NCBI GenBank assembly: GCA_002101235.1
Contig: LWTL01000107.1
Span: 1-45,939, forward strand
Source: Cycloclasticus sp. symbiont of Bathymodiolus heckerae
GTDB taxonomy: Bacteria > Pseudomonadota > Gammaproteobacteria > Methylococcales > Cycloclasticaceae
DNA length: 45,939 nucleotides
Reading direction: 5' to 3'
In this document: piece after piece, positions 25,993-34,610 of the stretch
Position numbering within the stretch: position 1 is the first letter of the stretch
How the letters are laid out: each line of letters begins with the position of its first letter
Notes under the pieces: generated by a model
What the model was told of the DNA's origin: nothing
Seen by the model: the letters and a program-made list of their open reading frames with translations, nothing else
The model's database searches: none
Translations under genes and position numbers: made by a program

Positions 25993-28340
25993 CCAAACAA
26001 TGCTGCGAGACGGGTTCACCGATTTCGCTTTCAAATCGCAATCCTATTATTGCTGTCATTGGTAACCCAAATTGCGGCAAATCCACTTTATTCAATGCGA
26101 TTACAGGTATTAAACAAAAGACCGGCAATTGGCCCGGGGTAACTGTTGAACGCCGTGAAGGACTCGCTAAAATTGGCTCACAAGAAATTGTATTGGTCGA
26201 CCTACCTGGTGTATATGCGCTTGATAGTGATAGAGAAGCACTAGACGAACAGATCGCCAGGCAATACATCTTATCCGGCGAAGCCGACGCATTACTCATC
26301 GTTGCGGATGCTGCCAACCTTGAGCGCAGTTTATTCTTAACCACACAGTTATTAGAAACCGGCATTCCTGCCGTTCTTGCCTTAAATATGATGGATGTTG
26401 CCGAGTCACGCGGCATGAGTATCGATTATGAAACATTGGCTGACGCACTTGGTTGCCCTGTCATTCCTATCATGGCTCGTAAAAACAAAGGAGTCAGCTC
26501 GTTACTAGAAACTCTTTTAAAGAACCTCAAAAGTAATGTTAGCGCACTAGACATTAATTATCCTGCGATTATTAAATCTGCGATTTTAGAAATTATCCCT
26601 ACGCTACACGAAGCACAGAAATCTCAATTTATTCAACAATGGCATGCTCTACAGTGCTTAGAAAATTACTTTTCTAACTCAACAACAGACGATACAAAGG
26701 AAACCTGCCAGCAGCTGCAAAAGAACATTCAAGAAGAAACCGGCGAAGATGCCGACACGCTCATCGCAGCGAGTCGATATGAGTTTGCACATCAACTAAC
26801 TGCTAATGTAGTTGAACAAGCAAAAAGTTCTCAACAAACCTTATCAGATCGCGTGGACAAGGTTGTTTTAAGTGATTACTTTGGCCTACCTATTTTCTTC
26901 TTTGCTATTTATTTAATGTTCAGCGTCACCATTAATTTTGGTGGTGCATTAATTGATTTTTTTGACATAACTGCCGGCGCACTTTTTGTAGATGGACTAA
27001 AAATACAATTACAACACCTAGGCTTTCCCAATTGGTTCCAAGTATTACTAGCCGATGGTTTGGGTGGCGGAATTCAAGTCGTCGCAACCTTTATTCCCAT
27101 TATCGCTACGCTGTATTTTTGCTTATCTATTCTTGAAGACTCTGGTTATATGGCCCGCGCGGCCTTCGTTATGGACCGCTTTATGCGCAAGCTTGGCCTA
27201 CCAGGGAAAGCGTTTGTTCCACTTATTGTTGGTTTCGGCTGCAATATCCCTTCTATCATGGCGACCCGTACACTAGAAAAACAACGTGACCGCATTATGA
27301 CCGTTATGATGGCACCGTTTATGTCTTGTGGCGCACGCTTGTCTGTTTACGCTTTATTTGCCGCCGCGTTCTTCCCACAATCAGGGCAAAATATTGTTTT
27401 CTTACTCTATATTCTCGGCATCGGTGCAGCTGTTTTCACCGCACTACTTCTTAAAAATAGCGTATTAGAAGGCGAGTCTGATGGTTTTTTAATCGAACTA
27501 CCGCCCTACCATCGGCCCGCCATTAAAAGCCTTTTCATCCATACATGGGAGCGTTTAAAAGGCTTTGTAATGGAAGCCGGAAAATATATCGTGATGATGG
27601 TCATGGTCATTAATATTTTAAATTCTGTCGGCACAGACGGTAGCTTCGGTAACGAAAATAGCTCAAAATCTGTATTGAGTGAGGTGAGTAAAACCTTTAC
27701 TCCAGCATTCGAGCCGATGGGCATTAAACAAGAAAACTGGCCAGCTATTGTAGGCATATTCAGTGGCTTACTTGCTAAAGAAGTTGTTGTCGGAACGCTT
27801 GATGCCGTCTATTCAAACTTAGAAGGAAACGCCGGTGTTGACGAAGAGAGCTTCAGTTTGAATGCGAAGTTTTCAGAAGCACTGACGATCACACAAGAAA
27901 ATCTAAGTGATGCCTTCCAAAATATGGGCGACCCGCTCGGTTTACGAACCTTGGATGCAAATACTAATATCGAAGACGCTGCTACTGAGCAAGATGTGAG
28001 CCGCGCACTTTTTGGTACTCTCGTAAAATACTTTGACGGTAAAGTTGGTGCATTTAGCTACCTGCTCTTTATACTTTTATACGTTCCTTGCGTAGCAGCT
28101 ATAGCCGCCATCCAACGCGAAACAGGGACACGCTGGGCTTTGTTTTCAGTTTTCTGGAGTTTATATCTTGCCTACAGTATGGCCACCTCATTTTACCAAG
28201 TCGCAACGTTTTCAAGTCACCCCACTCAAACCCTAATATGGATTGGCATATTCAGCGTTGGCTTTATAGCTATTTGGTTAACATTACGACAAATGGGGCA
28301 AAAATTACTGGCCATTAACCCTGCTACAACAAGCGCGTGA
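25989..28340 (+). CDS. feoB: Ferrous iron transport protein B
   Basis: FeoB is the inner-membrane Fe(II) importer with a cytoplasmic G domain. The 783 residues open with G1 GNPNCGKST (25-33), G3 DLPG (71-74) and G4 NMMD (133-136), followed by the helical GDI-like linker. The membrane part includes two Gate repeats, recognisable by GFGCNIPSIMATR and SCGARLSVY and later LLAKEVVVGTL. A region around 610-690 is an extra soluble loop typical of the longer gammaproteobacterial forms. It overlaps feoA and feoC at both ends, completing a three-gene operon. Confidence 0.98.
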   Translation: MTKQCCETGSPISLSNRNPIIAVIGNPNCGKSTLFNAITGIKQKTGNWPGVTVERREGLAKIGSQEIVLVDLPGVYALDSDREALDEQIARQYILSGEADALLIVADAANLERSLFLTTQLLETGIPAVLALNMMDVAESRGMSIDYETLADALGCPVIPIMARKNKGVSSLLETLLKNLKSNVSALDINYPAIIKSAILEIIPTLHEAQKSQFIQQWHALQCLENYFSNSTTDDTKETCQQLQKNIQEETGEDADTLIAASRYEFAHQLTANVVEQAKSSQQTLSDRVDKVVLSDYFGLPIFFFAIYLMFSVTINFGGALIDFFDITAGALFVDGLKIQLQHLGFPNWFQVLLADGLGGGIQVVATFIPIIATLYFCLSILEDSGYMARAAFVMDRFMRKLGLPGKAFVPLIVGFGCNIPSIMATRTLEKQRDRIMTVMMAPFMSCGARLSVYALFAAAFFPQSGQNIVFLLYILGIGAAVFTALLLKNSVLEGESDGFLIELPPYHRPAIKSLFIHTWERLKGFVMEAGKYIVMMVMVINILNSVGTDGSFGNENSSKSVLSEVSKTFTPAFEPMGIKQENWPAIVGIFSGLLAKEVVVGTLDAVYSNLEGNAGVDEESFSLNAKFSEALTITQENLSDAFQNMGDPLGLRTLDANTNIEDAATEQDVSRALFGTLVKYFDGKVGAFSYLLFILLYVPCVAAIAAIQRETGTRWALFSVFWSLYLAYSMATSFYQVATFSSHPTQTLIWIGIFSVGFIAIWLTLRQMGQKLLAINPATTSA

Positions 28341-28564
28341 TTTTATTAGAAATAAGGGATTACTTGAAGGCTGCTGGTAGTGCGCCCGTTCGAGATCTTG
28401 CGCTACATTTTAAAATTTCAGAAGAAGACGCTACATCTATGGTCGAGCACTGGGTTAAAAAAGGTATGGCTAAAAAGCTGCCTGCGGGGTCGTTATGCCA
28501 AAGTAGCTGCCGAAGTTGCGACCCAGACTCAATTAGTATTTATGAATGGAATGGGCCCAACTAA
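28337..28564 (+). CDS. feoC: FeoC-like transcriptional regulator/accessory protein
   Basis: The 75-residue protein fits FeoC: a winged-helix domain (ILLEIRDYLKAAG, PVRDLALHFKIS) followed by a cysteine cluster C54, C58 and C61 in LCQSSCRSCD, which in other FeoC proteins binds an Fe-S cluster. In enterobacteria FeoC stabilises FeoB against FtsH; whether that applies here is unknown. The start is a GTG overlapping the feoB stop. Its stop lies 2 bases from the end of the convergent gene at 28567. Confidence 0.92.
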   Translation: MILLEIRDYLKAAGSAPVRDLALHFKISEEDATSMVEHWVKKGMAKKLPAGSLCQSSCRSCDPDSISIYEWNGPN

Positions 28565-28566
28565 AT

Positions 28567-29055
28567 TTAAGTTTCTTTAAAGAAATTCAAAAATAAATTG
28601 AGAGACAATAAAATCATTCCAAGTAACAACCCTCCCACACCAATGTAAGTAAAAACCTCTGTAACTATGTGCCCGTGCGCAGCACTTCGTCCAATACTCG
28701 GCGCAAGATAAAACATCGTATACCAAGAAAGCGGGTACAAGCCTCCCAGTCCAATAAGGATAGACACCCTACTTTTTAAAACGGCTGACATTGATGAAAA
28801 CATAGTCAATATCACCAACCCTAACGAAAACGCAGCAACACCCGTTGAGTGAAAGTGTGCTCGTTGAGCGTAACGCCAAATTTTCGATGTGCTCTTTTCA
28901 TCATGAACCTCTGGGTACTTCGCCACATTATCCGATACATATGATTTATAGGTATCCTCAGAAACACCAAATGACACACCCATACCCACACCAAAAAACA
29001 ACGCTAGCATGACAATTAGAAGCCCTGTCTTAACAGGTTTAATCACATCATTCAT
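28567..29055 (-). CDS. Four-helix membrane protein of unknown function
   Basis: The protein has four hydrophobic segments and a soluble loop between the first two. The start chosen is the ATG at 29055 because AGGAG lies 8 bases ahead of it; a GTG at 29064 would overlap that ribosome site. Histidines cluster at helix ends (RAHFHSTG and SAAHGHIV), which could bind a metal or haem, but this is speculation. I do not recognise the family. It is about 80 bases beyond eutC in the same direction and may be transcribed with eutBC. It is convergent with feoC. Confidence 0.75.
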   Translation of the reverse strand: MNDVIKPVKTGLLIVMLALFFGVGMGVSFGVSEDTYKSYVSDNVAKYPEVHDEKSTSKIWRYAQRAHFHSTGVAAFSLGLVILTMFSSMSAVLKSRVSILIGLGGLYPLSWYTMFYLAPSIGRSAAHGHIVTEVFTYIGVGGLLLGMILLSLNLFLNFFKET

Positions 29056-29133
29056 CCAATACACTCCTAACTAACATCATTCAAAAAAATTATTTTAATT
29101 GATTTTTCTTACATTAAGCTTAAATTTCTTTAT

Positions 29134-29904
29134 TCATTTTAACTCTAACGCCGCTTTCGTTTGAATACGGTCATCCTTGAGTATCACTCCCGAAACATTT
29201 CGCATTTTTGCCATACTCAGCAGATAAAAAAGCGTCTCAGCCGCTGCCTCATACGTTAACCCTACTGGTCGGATATTTGAAACGCAATTACGGTCAGCAT
29301 CTGTATTACCTACCTTCGGATCGCACACAAGGTACGCACCCAAACTATCTGCTGATCCAAGCCCAGGCCGTTCGCCTATCAGCATCAGCGCCAATTTAGC
29401 GCCTATCACTGAACCAATTTCATCTTCAACAGCAACCCTTGCAAAACGAACAATAACAATCGGCGCAATTGACCACCCCGCCTGTTCCAATTTAGGCATC
29501 AATATAGCCAGTAACTTTCTACTATGCATATGAACGGCTCTTGCCGACAGGCCATCGCTAACAACAATCACTAAATCTACTGTTTGCGCATACTTTTTTA
29601 ATTTATCTTTTGAAGACGCATCTAAACATCGCCCTAAATCAGGCCATCGCAAATAGTTCGCTTTATCTTTAATTTGGCTCTCAAGTACTAAACCCTCTTG
29701 ACCATCACAACGAAGGTCATCTAGCAATGCTTCGCTGTTAAATGCCTCATGCACCGCATCACGTGCTTTGGCATGTGCTAATTTAAAGTCTAACCAATCA
29801 TTCGTGCGTAAACTGCCGCCAGCTCGGCCTAGTGCGATACGCGCAAACGTGAAACATTTTAAGTCATGCCAAGCATCTTGTTCAGTGACGTCTTTTTTTG
29901 TCAT
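29134..29904 (-). CDS. eutC: Ethanolamine ammonia-lyase small subunit
   Basis: EutC is the small subunit of the adenosylcobalamin-dependent enzyme that splits ethanolamine into acetaldehyde and ammonia. At 256 residues it is within the family range. Family blocks are visible: FTFARIALGRAGGSL, LDFKLAHAKARDAVH, VSDGLSARAVHMH, LIGERPGLGSADSLGAYL and CVSNIRPVGLTYEAA. The GERPGLGS region contributes to the cobalamin site. It follows eutB by 17 bases. No eutA reactivase, eutD/E, transporter or shell gene lies nearby. Confidence 0.97.
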   Translation of the reverse strand: MTKKDVTEQDAWHDLKCFTFARIALGRAGGSLRTNDWLDFKLAHAKARDAVHEAFNSEALLDDLRCDGQEGLVLESQIKDKANYLRWPDLGRCLDASSKDKLKKYAQTVDLVIVVSDGLSARAVHMHSRKLLAILMPKLEQAGWSIAPIVIVRFARVAVEDEIGSVIGAKLALMLIGERPGLGSADSLGAYLVCDPKVGNTDADRNCVSNIRPVGLTYEAAAETLFYLLSMAKMRNVSGVILKDDRIQTKAALELK

Positions 29905-29921
29905 CCCGTAAGCCCCGAATA

Positions 29922-31298
29922 CTACTTAGCCATCAGCAGTGGATGACTACCCGTCACGGGCAACAATAAATTATCATTGCCCATAATATGCATATCCTTT
30001 AACCACAACTCAAACTCAGGTGCGGGTTTTTTGTTCAATACTTGGCGCAAATAATGCGCATCATGAAACGATGTTGATTGATAATTAAGCATAATGTCAT
30101 CAGCACCCGGAACACCCATAAAAAAGTTACAGCCGGCAACCCCTAACAATGTTAGTAAATTATCCATATCATCTTGATCCGCCTCTGCGTGATTGGTGTA
30201 ACAAACATCACACCCCATAGGCAATCCTAATAATTTGCCACAAAAATGGTCCTCAAGCCCTGCCCGTGTAATTTGTTTACCGTCGTACAAATATTCTGGG
30301 CCAATAAACCCAACAACACTGTTCACGAGAAAAGGGTTGAATTTTCGAGCTACACCATACGCTCGAGCTTCAAGCGTTTGCTGATCAATACCATGATGAG
30401 CATTTGCCGATAAACATGAGCCCTGCCCCGTTTCAAAATACATTACATGGTTACCCACCGTCCCTCTGTTGAGTGACAAAGCCGCTTGTTGCGCCTCTTC
30501 TAATAATTCCAGGTCGATACCAAAGCTTTTATTCGCACTCTCAGTTCCAGCAATTGATTGAAAAAGGATATCAACAGGCGCACCTTGTTCCATTGCCTTA
30601 AGTTGAGTCGTCACATGCGCTAATACACATGATTGTGTCGGTATATTAAAACGCTGAATTAGCTCATCTATACTACTCAGTAAACGTTTAACACTTTCAA
30701 CATTATCGGTTGCTGGGTTAATGCCTATCACTGCGTCACCGCAGCCATACATCAAACCATCGAGTATTGACGCACCAATGCCTTTTGCATCATCTGTTGG
30801 GTGATTAGGTTGCAGCCTTATCGACACCCGATTGGGTAACCCTAGTGTATTACGGAACTTAGTAACAACCTGACATTTACTGGCAACAAGAATCAGATCT
30901 TGGTTACGCATTAACTTACTCACCGCGGCGACCATCTCTGGCAATAGACCGCCTGCTAACGTTGCCAGTGTCGACGACGTCATTTCATAGCTCAGCAAGC
31001 GATTTCTAAAATCACCCACCGTATCGTTTTCTACGCTCTTGAATCCATCGCAATCATGTTCGTCTAGAAGTAAGCGGCTTACGGAATCGTTTTCTGGTGA
31101 AATAAGCGGTTCTTCGATGAAACGCTTTAAAGGAATATTTGCCAATACCATCTGTGCGGCAACACGCTGCTCGTCGCTTTCCGCAGCAAGACCTGCTAAA
31201 TAATCACCACTTTTAGCTGATGATGCTTTAGCCATCACATCAGCTAAGTCCTTAAACTGATATGAGCAACTACCTATCGAATACGTATACCCTTTCAT
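29922..31298 (-). CDS. eutB: Ethanolamine ammonia-lyase large subunit
   Basis: EutB carries the TIM-barrel active site. The 458 residues match the family length. Conserved blocks include DGLMYGCGDAVIGINPATDN, the active-site GNHVMYFETGQGSCLSA and GVPGADDIMLNYQST at the C-terminal end of the barrel. An AGAAGG-type ribosome site precedes the ATG. It pairs with eutC downstream. No B12 riboswitch or eut-type two-component attenuator is visible in the 60 bases upstream, so its control is not evident from the sequence. Confidence 0.97.
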   Translation of the reverse strand: MKGYTYSIGSCSYQFKDLADVMAKASSAKSGDYLAGLAAESDEQRVAAQMVLANIPLKRFIEEPLISPENDSVSRLLLDEHDCDGFKSVENDTVGDFRNRLLSYEMTSSTLATLAGGLLPEMVAAVSKLMRNQDLILVASKCQVVTKFRNTLGLPNRVSIRLQPNHPTDDAKGIGASILDGLMYGCGDAVIGINPATDNVESVKRLLSSIDELIQRFNIPTQSCVLAHVTTQLKAMEQGAPVDILFQSIAGTESANKSFGIDLELLEEAQQAALSLNRGTVGNHVMYFETGQGSCLSANAHHGIDQQTLEARAYGVARKFNPFLVNSVVGFIGPEYLYDGKQITRAGLEDHFCGKLLGLPMGCDVCYTNHAEADQDDMDNLLTLLGVAGCNFFMGVPGADDIMLNYQSTSFHDAHYLRQVLNKKPAPEFELWLKDMHIMGNDNLLLPVTGSHPLLMAK

Positions 31299-31358
31299 CG
31301 CCTTCTACTACGCTCCTTCTAAACAACAAAGATGAACATTGGCCGATACAAAAAACCT

Positions 31359-32462
31359 TTACTTAAAATACTGCCCGAAATTCTGCCTAACTTTACTCAC
31401 CGGTATTGATACCCCAAAACCAGTCTCCAACGCCGACCCTTTAGCTATTTTTAAAGTATTAACTGCTACGACCTGCCCATTATCCATCACCAGCGGCCCA
31501 CCACTATTCCCTGGCAAAATTTGTGCGTCGGTTGCAATGCCATTAGCCAAAACCTGAGTAACGGTTCCTTGCGTTAATTGGTCGCGTAGTCCAAGTGGGC
31601 TACCAATCGCGTGAACAGTAGTCCCTTGAGAAACACCTCTTGTGCTTAAAATTAAATACGGTGCTTTACAGCCATTTACCTTAAGCAAAGCTAAATCATC
31701 CGTCGCCGACACCTTCACCAAACTGGCTTGTGTTTTAGTATTGTCTTTTAATGTAATCTGAAAAGACTGCGCTACATTTGCAATACTGCTTGAAAAATTG
31801 AAGTCCGACTTCTGCTTAAGAAACTTCTGCTCATCATTTCTAAAACGTTGAGAAATAAAGTCAACGTGTTCTTTGTCTTGCTGGTAACGGTCTGCATAAA
31901 CAGCGTACTCTTGTTCCGCTAATTGTTTTTCTTTAGCCGACGACAAGCCATTCATATAGCCCCAAAATTCATCCAACTTTTGTTTATTAACAACCAGTCG
32001 CTGCTGCTCATTCGCTATCTGCAAACGAGTACGTTCAAAGGTTGCTGAATTTTGTTTAATTTTAGTTTGTGTCGCATCCCACTGCTTTCCCTTCGCCGGA
32101 CGAACTACATGTTTATTAGTGACGATGTAACAGTCGTCTGTAACAAAAAAACCTGAACCCGAACCCAACTTACTCTTAATCGTTACAACAGCCATCGTGG
32201 CTTCTTGAACGGGGTTTTGGGGGTTGTATTTACGATTTAATAAGGCAATAAAGTCTTTTGAAACCGTTGAATTAGAAGCGCCTCCCCCATACGAACGAAC
32301 CGGCGTTGAATCAGCACCTTTCCTAGGTGAATCTGAAAACTGCCAACGCCCACTTGAGTCTTTATACTTATAGACTTCAGCCGTCACACTGCCGTGAAAA
32401 AACACGATAAGAATTAATACAATAAAAAAATGTAACCTGTCTATTTTTACCGCCTGTTGCAT
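31359..32462 (-). CDS. Secreted trypsin-like serine protease with DUF4124 domain and helical insert
   Basis: Translation from the ATG at 32462 gives about 367 residues with a clean signal peptide ending near VTAEVYKYKD; an upstream GTG at 32510 has no ribosome site. After the signal a DUF4124 module (VYKYKDSSGRWQFSDSP) appears, then a chymotrypsin/DegP-like fold. Counting from the chosen start, the triad is H118 in VTNKHVV, D256 in ATDDLALL and S320 in GNSGGPLV. His and Asp lie 138 residues apart instead of about 30 as in DegP. The extra segment, roughly nucleotides 31790-32078, is charged, heptad-like and probably coiled coil. No PDZ domain follows. A periplasmic quality-control or processing role is inference. 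Confidence 0.88.
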   Translation of the reverse strand: MQQAVKIDRLHFFIVLILIVFFHGSVTAEVYKYKDSSGRWQFSDSPRKGADSTPVRSYGGGASNSTVSKDFIALLNRKYNPQNPVQEATMAVVTIKSKLGSGSGFFVTDDCYIVTNKHVVRPAKGKQWDATQTKIKQNSATFERTRLQIANEQQRLVVNKQKLDEFWGYMNGLSSAKEKQLAEQEYAVYADRYQQDKEHVDFISQRFRNDEQKFLKQKSDFNFSSSIANVAQSFQITLKDNTKTQASLVKVSATDDLALLKVNGCKAPYLILSTRGVSQGTTVHAIGSPLGLRDQLTQGTVTQVLANGIATDAQILPGNSGGPLVMDNGQVVAVNTLKIAKGSALETGFGVSIPVSKVRQNFGQYFK

Positions 32463-32548
32463 GCTTATTAATCCAGTTAATGAATAAGTGTGCCTTACGT
32501 TCAACAACACTGTAACAGTAAATCGTTAAGAACGGCCCTTCCCGTTAC

Positions 32549-33091
32549 TCACCTCAAACCAATTACTTGATACACACCTTTAATTTCTAAGAAAACGGTT
32601 ATTGCAGAGCCCGTTTCGTTTTTCCAATACCAACCGTGTGAACCTGTAAACGGGATTAGTTGCGAGCCACTGTCTTTCGCTAATGTTGTTTCTTTAAAAC
32701 TTTTGAAATAACCCGTTGTGTCACCTTGCGGCTCACCATGAAAATCAAAATACAATGCCGCATCGTTCGTTTTCCACGAATAATCTAATACCGTACCTTT
32801 TTCCATATGAAGCTTATATTCCAAACCACTGTTTGCAGGTACAACAATTGCAACCGAACCCTCTTGAAGCTCAATCGTATCGTCACACGATGTAACAGAC
32901 GGCTTCTCCACCTTATCTTCAACAGGCGCTAGCACCGTCAAACCTATAACGCCGCCCAAACCTGTCGGGTCAATGCCGTATTCTGCTGGCAACACAGCTG
33001 TTATTAAAATGACAACCGCCAGCACAAAGGCTGTAATTGTTGCCTTAACAAGTGATTTTGTTGATTGAATAGGATGATTTACTTTATTCAT
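32549..33091 (-). CDS. Membrane-anchored periplasmic protein, partner of HupE/UreJ-type protein
   Basis: The 180-residue protein has one N-terminal membrane helix (about 15-37) and a periplasmic beta-rich domain. The stretch LEYKLHMEKGTVLDYSWKT and the end GSHGWYWKNETGSAITVFLE look like a cupin-like or jelly-roll sandwich. Similar proteins are often named 'transmembrane anchor protein' and sit next to HupE/UreJ genes, as here (10 bases downstream of one). The function is unknown; the pairing suggests a shared metal-related or membrane role. Confidence 0.8.
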   Translation of the reverse strand: MNKVNHPIQSTKSLVKATITAFVLAVVILITAVLPAEYGIDPTGLGGVIGLTVLAPVEDKVEKPSVTSCDDTIELQEGSVAIVVPANSGLEYKLHMEKGTVLDYSWKTNDAALYFDFHGEPQGDTTGYFKSFKETTLAKDSGSQLIPFTGSHGWYWKNETGSAITVFLEIKGVYQVIGLR

Positions 33092-33101
33092 AGTTTATTC
33101 T

Positions 33102-33806
33102 TCATGATGCAACGGTATAACCGACCATTTGATAACCAAACAACACCAAACCACCGGTCATTAATAAGGTATTCGTTGTGTTTGAAAATGTGTAATAACT
33201 GGGGTGACGGCGCCAAAAGCTTAACAAAATTAGTATAAAAACCAATGCAATAAATTGCCCAATTTCCACACCAACATTAAATGCTAGTAGGTTCTTCCAT
33301 AAATCTGTTTGGGGTAGTTCAAAGTCTTGTAACTTGGTTGCTAAGCCAAAGCCATGAAACAAACCAAATATCATCACCGCCGCTTTGGTATTTGGTTGAA
33401 AGCCAAATAGTCTATTAAACCCACCTAGGTTATCAAATCCCTTATAAACAATAGACAAACCAATAATAGCGTCTATTAAAAATGGGTTTACGGATATAGA
33501 AAATAAAACGCCCGTAAACAACGTTAAGCTATGCCCAATCGTAAACAAGCTGACATATAACAAGACATCGCGCTTGCGAAAGAGAAAGAAAATAACGCCT
33601 ACTAAAAACAATAGATGGTCATAGCCTGTCACCATATGCTTTGCACCAATGTATAAGAATGGTCCAACAGCAACCCCCTCATTCGCAAGCAAGAATCGCT
33701 CAGTATTCGCATCAACCCCATGCGCAAAAAGCATAGAACTGCTTAAAATGCCGACAATAAGTACGGCATAAACGAATATATTCTTTAGAAAAACATCTCT
33801 CAGCAT
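33102..33806 (-). CDS. HupE/UreJ family membrane protein
   Basis: The protein starts with a signal-like helix ending near FAHG and has about six membrane helices. The family signature is KHMVTGYDHLLFLVGVIFF, followed by FTIGHSLTLFTG and GLFHGFGLA. The histidines and aspartate in these helices are thought to bind Ni(II) or Co(II) in HupE/UreJ permeases. The ATG at 33806 was chosen over a TTG two codons upstream; neither has a strong ribosome site. No hydrogenase or urease genes are present in the window, so the transported ion, if any, is uncertain. Confidence 0.88.
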   Translation of the reverse strand: MLRDVFLKNIFVYAVLIVGILSSSMLFAHGVDANTERFLLANEGVAVGPFLYIGAKHMVTGYDHLLFLVGVIFFLFRKRDVLLYVSLFTIGHSLTLFTGVLFSISVNPFLIDAIIGLSIVYKGFDNLGGFNRLFGFQPNTKAAVMIFGLFHGFGLATKLQDFELPQTDLWKNLLAFNVGVEIGQFIALVFILILLSFWRRHPSYYTFSNTTNTLLMTGGLVLFGYQMVGYTVAS

Positions 33807-33870
33807 GCCCAAATTTTAAACCATTCAATTAAAGCTGCATAGCCGAGTTAAGGAGTAATGGCTACTCAAT

Positions 33871-33899
33871 AAAAAAGGAGAAGCAATGCTTCTCCTTTT
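33871..33899 (-). terminator. Bidirectional intrinsic terminator after the DUF5610 gene
   Basis: AAAAGGAGAAGC and GCTTCTCCTTTT pair perfectly around an AAT loop. The minus-strand copy ends in a run of six T. It lies about 23 bases past the stop of the DUF5610 gene and 65 bases before the HupE/UreJ gene. Confidence 0.9.
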
Positions 33900-33921
33900 A
33901 ATCGTCCAAAACAAAAATTAG

Positions 33922-34521
33922 CTAACTTTCCGGTTCAATATCAACTGAGTCCGCCACAATAATTCCCGCAAACTCATCCAACTTTGTTTGTACCAAAACA
34001 TACGTTTTATCAATGTTTGAAGCAATATCACCATCTAAAACTTTCAATCCATCCAGTATATTCCTTGCCTCTGAAAACCCTTTTTCAATACCGCCTCGAA
34101 TAACATCCGTAAAAGCAGATCGCGCAGCATCTACATCACCGGAAAATTCCGGGTGCACGTCCAAGTATTCAGAAAAAAAAGCGGTACTAAGAGAAACAAT
34201 TCGGTCTGCTGTTGCCTCAGGACTAACATCGAAGCCAGAGTCATATGCATTTTGTATTGCGTTATCACCCAAAGTTGCACTTAATGCTTCATTTATTCCT
34301 TCAAGTGCTGTTTTAAGCACCAAGGCTTGTGGCGAGTCTGCCGCTGTAATGCTAATTGTTGACTCGAGGATAGATGCGTTTAGTTGTTTTTTTGCCGCAT
34401 TTTTATCATGTGCTAGCTTTGACACTTCCGGCCCAATCGGCCCATCTTCCTTTTTAGTATCACTTTTCGCTAACGTCCTAACATCCTGACTAAACGTTGT
34501 ATTCTGTATTGGTATCGGCAT
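33922..34521 (-). CDS. DUF5610 domain protein
   Basis: I recognise the pattern of a DUF5610 domain: KQLNASILESTISIT, LALKTALEGINEAL-like text, AIQNAYDSGFDVSPEATADR and IVSLSTAFF, followed by a helical C-terminus. The product is about 199 residues, acidic and probably cytoplasmic, with no signal or membrane segment. The ATG at 34521 was chosen because AAGGAG is 6 bases ahead; an ATG two codons upstream abuts that site. It is a single-gene unit with its own terminator. Function unknown; such genes sometimes lie near motility genes, as here. Confidence 0.8.
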   Translation of the reverse strand: MPIPIQNTTFSQDVRTLAKSDTKKEDGPIGPEVSKLAHDKNAAKKQLNASILESTISITAADSPQALVLKTALEGINEALSATLGDNAIQNAYDSGFDVSPEATADRIVSLSTAFFSEYLDVHPEFSGDVDAARSAFTDVIRGGIEKGFSEARNILDGLKVLDGDIASNIDKTYVLVQTKLDEFAGIIVADSVDIEPES

Positions 34522-34610
34522 ATCCATCTCCTTAAGACTTAAATTTCACACCGGATATACACTGCATCGGCGAAGCTTACAAAAACTTTAGCATTTTTAA
34601 CTAAATAAAT

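Noticed and set aside
25976..26416. A 146-codon minus-strand open frame at the feoA-feoB junction
   Set aside because: It lies opposite the conserved FeoB G domain and has no support of its own.
31299..31358. Cobalamin riboswitch before eutB
   Set aside because: The 60-base gap is too short and has no B12-box pattern or stable hairpin.
34013..34489. A 158-codon plus-strand open frame
   Set aside because: It is antisense to the DUF5610 gene, which has a good ribosome site and family pattern.
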